64,000 bases of DNA from NCBI RefSeq assembly GCF_000744785.1, contig NZ_JQMO01000003.1:1178001-1242000 (forward strand), written 5' to 3'. This stretch comes from Kitasatospora azatica KCTC 9699. Lineage in GTDB: Bacteria; Actinomycetota; Actinomycetes; Streptomycetales; Streptomycetaceae. The first letter of the stretch is position 1, and the number at the start of each line of letters is the position of its first letter. The position numbers and the translations under genes were made by a program. Below are positions 60,871 to 64,000 of this stretch, piece after piece. Below the pieces are notes generated by a model. It was not told the DNA's origin and ran no database searches. It saw only the letters and a program-made list of their open reading frames with translations.

Positions 60871-61269
60871 GTGAACACCACGAAGACGATCACCACCGAC
60901 CTGACTGGCCAGAACTCTGTCGTCTCCTCGCTGTGCGCCCTCGCCCTTGTCGGCGCTCCCGGCGCTGCTGGTGCCTCGCGCACCAGTGTGCTCAGCGTCC
61001 TGGGAACGGCTGTCGAGACCGGTCTGTCCCTGGGCTGGGGCACGGTCGCCGTCGACTCCCCGCGTGTGATGCGCGATGAGCGACCGACCGAGGCACCGAA
61101 GGCAGTGGAAGCGGCGGCCAAGCATGGCGCCTATCTGCAGGTCGTCGGTGCCGGAGCCGCCAAGCAGGACGAGCAGCTGATCAACCAGGCCAAGGCCGCC
61201 TTTATCGGCGCCGAGGTCATCCGGAACAGGGCCTTCCGCGGGCCTGAACCCTGGAGAGAGCGAACCTGA
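60871..61269 (+). CDS. Leader ORF upstream of whiB7 (132 residues)
   Basis: GTG start with GGGAGG 8 nt upstream. The product (MNTTKTITTDLTGQNSVVSS ... YLQVVGAGAAKQDEQLINQA ... GPEPWRERT) is soluble-looking with no known domain. Its coding region contains the 5' arms of a putative antiterminator (61236-61256), and its stop (61267-61269) lies inside the perfect hairpin CCTGAGG-AAG-CCTCAGG (61265-61281). A terminator follows 24 bp on. This placement fits a translated sensor ORF controlling whiB7 by attenuation; an independent protein function cannot be excluded. Upstream interval 60684-60870 holds the promoter and one hairpin. Confidence 0.75.
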   Translation: MNTTKTITTDLTGQNSVVSSLCALALVGAPGAAGASRTSVLSVLGTAVETGLSLGWGTVAVDSPRVMRDERPTEAPKAVEAAAKHGAYLQVVGAGAAKQDEQLINQAKAAFIGAEVIRNRAFRGPEPWRERT

Positions 61270-61303
61270 GGAAGCCTCAGGTCGGCACCCTCCAGGGCCG
61301 CGG
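61236..61303 (+). promoter_or_regulatory. Putative antiterminator of the whiB7 leader
   Basis: CCCTGGAG (61249-61256) is perfectly complementary to CTCCAGGG (61290-61297), and CCGCGG (61236-61241) to the adjacent CCGCGG (61298-61303), giving 14 bp with a 7-nt bulge. The downstream arm is also the left arm of the terminator at 61294-61330, so the two structures exclude each other. The upstream arms lie in the leader ORF, 11-33 nt before its stop codon, within reach of a terminating or stalled ribosome. Confidence 0.65.
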
Positions 61304-61338
61304 AACCCGTACACCGGGATCCGCGGCCCTCTTGTTTT
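61294..61338 (+). terminator. Intrinsic terminator (attenuator) before whiB7
   Basis: AGGGCCGCGGA (61294-61304) pairs with TCCGCGGCCCT (61320-61330); inside, CCC (61306-61308) pairs with GGG (61316-61318). CTTGTTTT follows (61331-61338), the clearest U-rich tail in the window. Two more perfect hairpins lie before whiB7: AGGCCCC/GGGGCCT (61359-61374) and CCGATCCAGCC/GGCTGGATCGG (61375-61404). Confidence 0.9.
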
Positions 61339-61436
61339 GTCCGGTACGACAGACCACCAGGCCCCTCGGGGCCTCCGATCCAGCCAGCCAGTCGGCTGGA
61401 TCGGAACCAGAAACCAAGACGAGGAAGACGCCACCA

Positions 61437-61808
61437 GTGTCCACGGTCATCACACCGCCCCTCCCGTCCGTACCGCCGACAACGCCGACCACGGCCGCGC
61501 TCGCTCCATTCCCCCCTCCGGAAGGCTCTCTCATGCAGATCACCGCGCTCGACGACGCCGAGACGCTCGGCGCCCCCATCCCGTGTCGCTCCTTCGACCC
61601 CGAGGTCTTCTTCGCTGAGACCCCGGCCGATGTCGAGTACGCGAAGTCCCTCTGCGGCACCTGCCCGGTCAAGGAGGCTTGCCTGGCCGGCGCCCTCGAC
61701 CGCCGCGAGCCGTGGGGCGTCTGGGGCGGCGAGCTCTTCGTCCAGGGTGTCGTAGTCGCTCGGAAGCGGCCGCGTGGTCGCCCGCGCAAGACCGAGGTTT
61801 CGGCGTGA
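61437..61808 (+). CDS. whiB7: WhiB7/WblC antibiotic-response transcription factor
   Basis: 123 residues. The Fe-S cysteines are in PCRSFDPEVFF and LCGTCPVKEACLAG (CxxC...C). WGVWGGELF is the WhiB turn that contacts sigma, and RKRPRGRPRK at the C-terminus is the AT-hook that distinguishes WhiB7. It activates intrinsic multidrug-resistance genes on ribosome-inhibitor stress. GTG 61437 (GAGGAAG upstream) gives the usual length with a variable Pro/Thr-rich N-terminus; ATG 61533 with GGAAGG 7 nt upstream is also possible and keeps all cysteines. Preceded by a long attenuated leader; the ABC1-kinase gene nearby is conserved beside whiB7 in mycobacteria. Confidence 0.95.
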   Translation: MSTVITPPLPSVPPTTPTTAALAPFPPPEGSLMQITALDDAETLGAPIPCRSFDPEVFFAETPADVEYAKSLCGTCPVKEACLAGALDRREPWGVWGGELFVQGVVVARKRPRGRPRKTEVSA

Positions 61809-61954
61809 TCCCCGCGCCGCGAGCAGCCACAGTCCCCCGGGAATGCCCCCCGGCGGACGGCGCACTGCGCCACTCCGTGCGCATCGCCCTTGCCCAGGCT
61901 GATGCCGCGATCCAGACCCCGTACCCGACGAACCACCACGAGCAGGACCACGAC

Positions 61955-62197
61955 ATGGCGATCACCGCAGGGCCCAGCGCCCGCGCCGAGCAGACCACCG
62001 AACTTCTGATCCAGAACAGGACCCTTGAGATGCATCTAATGCAGGAAAACCTGGCCCGTGCCCATATGCAAGAACGCCTCCAGGAGGCCGAGGACCAACG
62101 CCTCGCGCTGCGGGCGATGCGGGTCGCCAAGCTGCGCCGCAAGGCCGAGCGCGCCTCGCTGCGGGCCCGCAAGGTGCTGGCCGGCGCGGTGCTCTGA
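61955..62197 (+). CDS. Small basic coiled-coil protein downstream of whiB7
   Basis: 80 residues: MAITAGPSARAEQTTELLIQ then a continuous helix rich in Glu/Arg/Leu (EMHLMQENLARAHMQERLQE, LRRKAERASLRARKVLAGAV) with heptad-like leucines. Function unknown. ATG 61955 has AGGA at 7 nt. The frame stays open upstream to GTG 61805, which overlaps the whiB7 stop (GTGA) and would give 130 residues, so translational coupling to whiB7 is possible. Codon use is normal. A very strong terminator follows. Confidence 0.65.
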   Translation: MAITAGPSARAEQTTELLIQNRTLEMHLMQENLARAHMQERLQEAEDQRLALRAMRVAKLRRKAERASLRARKVLAGAVL

Positions 62198-62272
62198 GCT
62201 GGTGTGAGCTGAGCCGCAGTCGGCTGAGCTGCAGCCAGCCGAGCGCTGTGAGCTGAGCACTCCTCACCGTGT

Positions 62273-62319
62273 GGCGGTGCCCCGGTAACCCCGAGAGTCG
62301 GGGCTACCGGGGCACCGCC
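62273..62319. terminator. Terminator ending the whiB7 transcript and the ABC1-kinase transcript
   Basis: 15-bp arm 62273-62287 pairs with 62305-62319; after one mismatch CCCCGA (62289-62294) pairs with TCGGGG (62298-62303), loop GAG. 21 paired positions; the strongest hairpin in the window, between convergent genes. Confidence 0.93.
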
Positions 62320-62327
62320 GCGTCCGG

Positions 62328-63662
62328 CTACTCCTCCTCGGCGAAGCCCGGGAGCCAGTCGAGCATCTCGGCCCGGAACGGAGCCTGGGCACCGAGCTGG
62401 CAGAGCACCCCGATCGTGCTCAGCGTGACCCGGTGGATCAGCAGGTAGTCCGGCGGCAGGTTGAGCTGCTTGCCCAGGTTGTAGGCGGGGGAGCGGGGAT
62501 CGGCGATCCGGGCCGCCTGGGACCGCATCCAGGCCCGGGTGAAGTGGAACCGGTCGACCGCCGCCGGTTCGATGATCGGGCGCAGGTAGTCCAGCACCGC
62601 GTCCGAGTCGAGCTCGATGGTCGGCTTCACGAAGCCCTCGGCACGCAGCATCTCCAGCACGCCGACCGCGTCGTCGGCCAGCGCCATCCGCAGCGAGTCG
62701 CCGATCGGCTGCGGCAGCCCGCCGGGCAGCCGGTCCACCGTGCCGAAGTCCATCACGCCGAGCCGCCAGCCCTCGGCCGGGCCGTCGTCCTTGAGCAGCC
62801 GGAAGTTGCCGGGGTGCGGGTCGGCGTGCAGCAGACCGGTGCGGGCCGGGCCGGCGAAGAGGAAGCGGGCCAGCAGGTGTCCGGCGCGGTTGCGTTCGGC
62901 CTGGCCGCCGCCCGCGATCACCTCGGCCAGCGGCGTACCGTCCAACCACTCGGTGACCAGTACCTGGTCGGCCTGGGCCACCACGGCGGGCACCACGATG
63001 TCCGGGTCGTCGGCGAACTCCTCGGCGTGCACCTGCTGGGCCTCGGCCTCCAGGGCGTAGTCCAGCTCCTCCGCCACCCGGCTGCGCAGCTCGGTGATCA
63101 GCGGCTTGATGTCCAGGCCCGGGATCAGCGGCCCGACCAGCCAGGCCACCCGGCTGAGTTGGCCGAGGTCGGAGAGGAGCGCCTCGCCCGCGCCGGGGTA
63201 CTGCACCTTCACCGCGACCGGTCGGCCGTCCTGCCAGACGGCCCGGTGCACCTGCCCGATCGAGGCCGCGGCGGCCGGCCGGTCGTCGAAGCTGCGGAAG
63301 TTGGACCGCCAGTCCTTGCCGAGCCGCTCGGCCAGCGCCGCGTGCACACTGGCGGCGGGCATCGGCGGGGCGGCGTCCTGAAGCTTCGTCAGGGCCGCCC
63401 GGTACGGGCCGGCCACCTCCTCCGGCAGGGCCGCCTCGAAGACCGAGAGCACCTGCCCGAACTTCATGGCACCGCCCTTCAGTTCACCGAGCACCTTGAA
63501 GAGCTGGTCCGCCGTGGCCTGCTGGAGCTCGGCCGTGACCGCCTCGGCCGAGCGACCGCCGATCCGCTTCCCCAGGCCCAGGGTGGCCCGCCCCGCTATC
63601 CCCAACGGCAGGGCGGCGAGCCGTGCGGTGCGGGTCATAGCCTTACGCGGAAGATCGCTCAC
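62328..63662 (-). CDS. ABC1/AarF/UbiB-family kinase-like protein
   Basis: 444 residues. Family motifs: GGAMKFGQVLSVF (KxGQ, about residues 62-74), AAAASIGQVHRAV (Ala-rich nucleotide loop), VAVKVQYPG (Lys), EELDY, TGLLHADPHPGNF (catalytic loop) and GVMDFGTVD. In mycobacteria the homologue beside whiB7 (Rv3197) belongs to the WhiB7 regulon and affects macrolide tolerance; other members are ATPases needed for ubiquinone synthesis. GTG 63662 is chosen because GGGAGG lies 6 nt upstream and conservation starts at VSDLPRKAM; a GTG 12 codons upstream has no site. Confidence 0.91.
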   Translation of the reverse strand: MSDLPRKAMTRTARLAALPLGIAGRATLGLGKRIGGRSAEAVTAELQQATADQLFKVLGELKGGAMKFGQVLSVFEAALPEEVAGPYRAALTKLQDAAPPMPAASVHAALAERLGKDWRSNFRSFDDRPAAAASIGQVHRAVWQDGRPVAVKVQYPGAGEALLSDLGQLSRVAWLVGPLIPGLDIKPLITELRSRVAEELDYALEAEAQQVHAEEFADDPDIVVPAVVAQADQVLVTEWLDGTPLAEVIAGGGQAERNRAGHLLARFLFAGPARTGLLHADPHPGNFRLLKDDGPAEGWRLGVMDFGTVDRLPGGLPQPIGDSLRMALADDAVGVLEMLRAEGFVKPTIELDSDAVLDYLRPIIEPAAVDRFHFTRAWMRSQAARIADPRSPAYNLGKQLNLPPDYLLIHRVTLSTIGVLCQLGAQAPFRAEMLDWLPGFAEEE

Positions 63663-63836
63663 CCGGGGCCTCCCAATCGAGCGTGCGCCAGCGGTCACCG
63701 CGGCTGCGGCGACCGGGGGACGGCGGTCACTAGGCCATTGTGCCCGCTCCCCCTCAGCGCCCGGCCGGAGCCTGCCACACGGCTCGCCCGCCCACCGTGC
63801 GGTGCCCGGTGAGGTGCGGTGCTCGGCGCGCAGTGC

Positions 63837-64000
63837 TCAGCGCCAGTAGCAACCGCACTCGGTGTGCGGGGGCAGCCGCAGCCGGCGGACCATGCCGTCC
63901 ACGGCGGAGACCTCGCACCAGCCGTCCACGCTCGGTGGCCGCACCCCGTCGAGCAGCAGCAGGGCGTGCAGCCCGGCGAGCCCGGCCACCGCCGAGGCGA
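63837..64000 (-). CDS. C-terminal end of a ThiF-like protein, partial
   Basis: Only the last 54 codons lie in the window: ASAVAGLAGLHALLLLDGVR, PPSVDGWCEVSAVDGMVRRL and RLPPHTECGCYWR. The tail with SVDGWCEVSA and a final CGC resembles the end of streptomycete ThiF-type adenylyltransferase-like proteins found near whiB7. The catalytic part is outside, so the assignment rests on a short segment and on context. Confidence 0.5.
   Translation of the reverse strand, partial: ASAVAGLAGLHALLLLDGVRPPSVDGWCEVSAVDGMVRRLRLPPHTECGCYWR

Noticed and set aside
58107..61121. 1004-codon open frame antisense to uvrD2 and the whiB7 leader
   Set aside because: Shadow frame caused by GC-rich codon structure; no domain seen.

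Overview
The window comes from a high-GC actinobacterium of the Streptomyces/Kitasatospora group. Codons are strongly G/C at third positions, GTG starts are common, genes are dense on both strands, and the protein set is typical of this family (DUF6758, DUF3107, DUF3117, SUFU, MgtE-N/CBS, AdnAB-like helicases, WhiB7/WblC, mycoredoxin). I see no rRNA or tRNA gene, insertion sequence, prophage, CRISPR array or biosynthetic cluster. It reads as conserved chromosomal core.

Much of the gene order matches two Mycobacterium tuberculosis stretches known to me from memory. The first half (dapE, LOG protein, folP2, DivIVA protein, tag, DUF3117, O-methyltransferase, sigE, anti-sigma, tatB, mrp, DUF1003, MgtE-N/CBS, corA) resembles Rv1202-Rv1239c. 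The second half (DEAD-box helicase, ferritin-like protein, DUF3107, TetR, hydrolase, moeZ, alkyltransferase-like protein, adnA, adnB, nudC, mycoredoxin, uvrD2, whiB7, ABC1 kinase) resembles Rv3211-Rv3197.

Layout. 1-2.2 kb: acetyltransferase fragment, then fdxA-dapC. 2.2-5.7 kb: two exported or anchored proteins and dapE, so two lysine/diaminopimelate genes lie close together. 5.8-10.1 kb: LOG protein, folP2, DivIVA protein, tag, enoyl-CoA hydratase, DUF3117. 10.2-14.3 kb: O-methyltransferase divergent from sigE/anti-sigma, tatB and a hypothetical gene. 14.3-21.8 kb: mrp, DUF1003 and MgtE-N proteins, FMN-barrel-like protein, EamA permease, CorA, SUFU, MarC. 21.9-25.4 kb: PHP, DUF6758, a 48-residue protein, alpha/beta hydrolase. 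25.6-32.3 kb: large DEAD-box helicase, ferritin-like protein, small membrane protein, DUF3107, TetR divergent from a hydrolase. 32.6-36.3 kb: exopolysaccharide-type glycosyltransferase, membrane protein, epimerase. 36.4-47.7 kb: moeZ, kinase/flippase fusion, alkyltransferase-like protein, two UvrD-type helicase-nucleases. 47.9-57.8 kb: SpoIIE phosphatase, EEP hydrolase, PadR-ABC-FtsX operon, M20 peptidase, nudC, GntR. 57.9-64 kb: mycoredoxin, uvrD2, the whiB7 locus, ABC1 kinase, and the end of a probable ThiF-type gene.

The main points for follow-up are: (1) a whiB7 leader with a translated ORF, a terminator and a competing antiterminator; (2) a small dispersed repeat inside an adnA-like gene exactly where its reading frame breaks; (3) a DEAD-box helicase that appears to start at CTG; (4) many genes with a TANNNT box 6-8 nt before the start codon and no Shine-Dalgarno, suggesting leaderless mRNAs; (5) several perfect hairpins, interleaved inverted repeats and short tandem repeats between genes.
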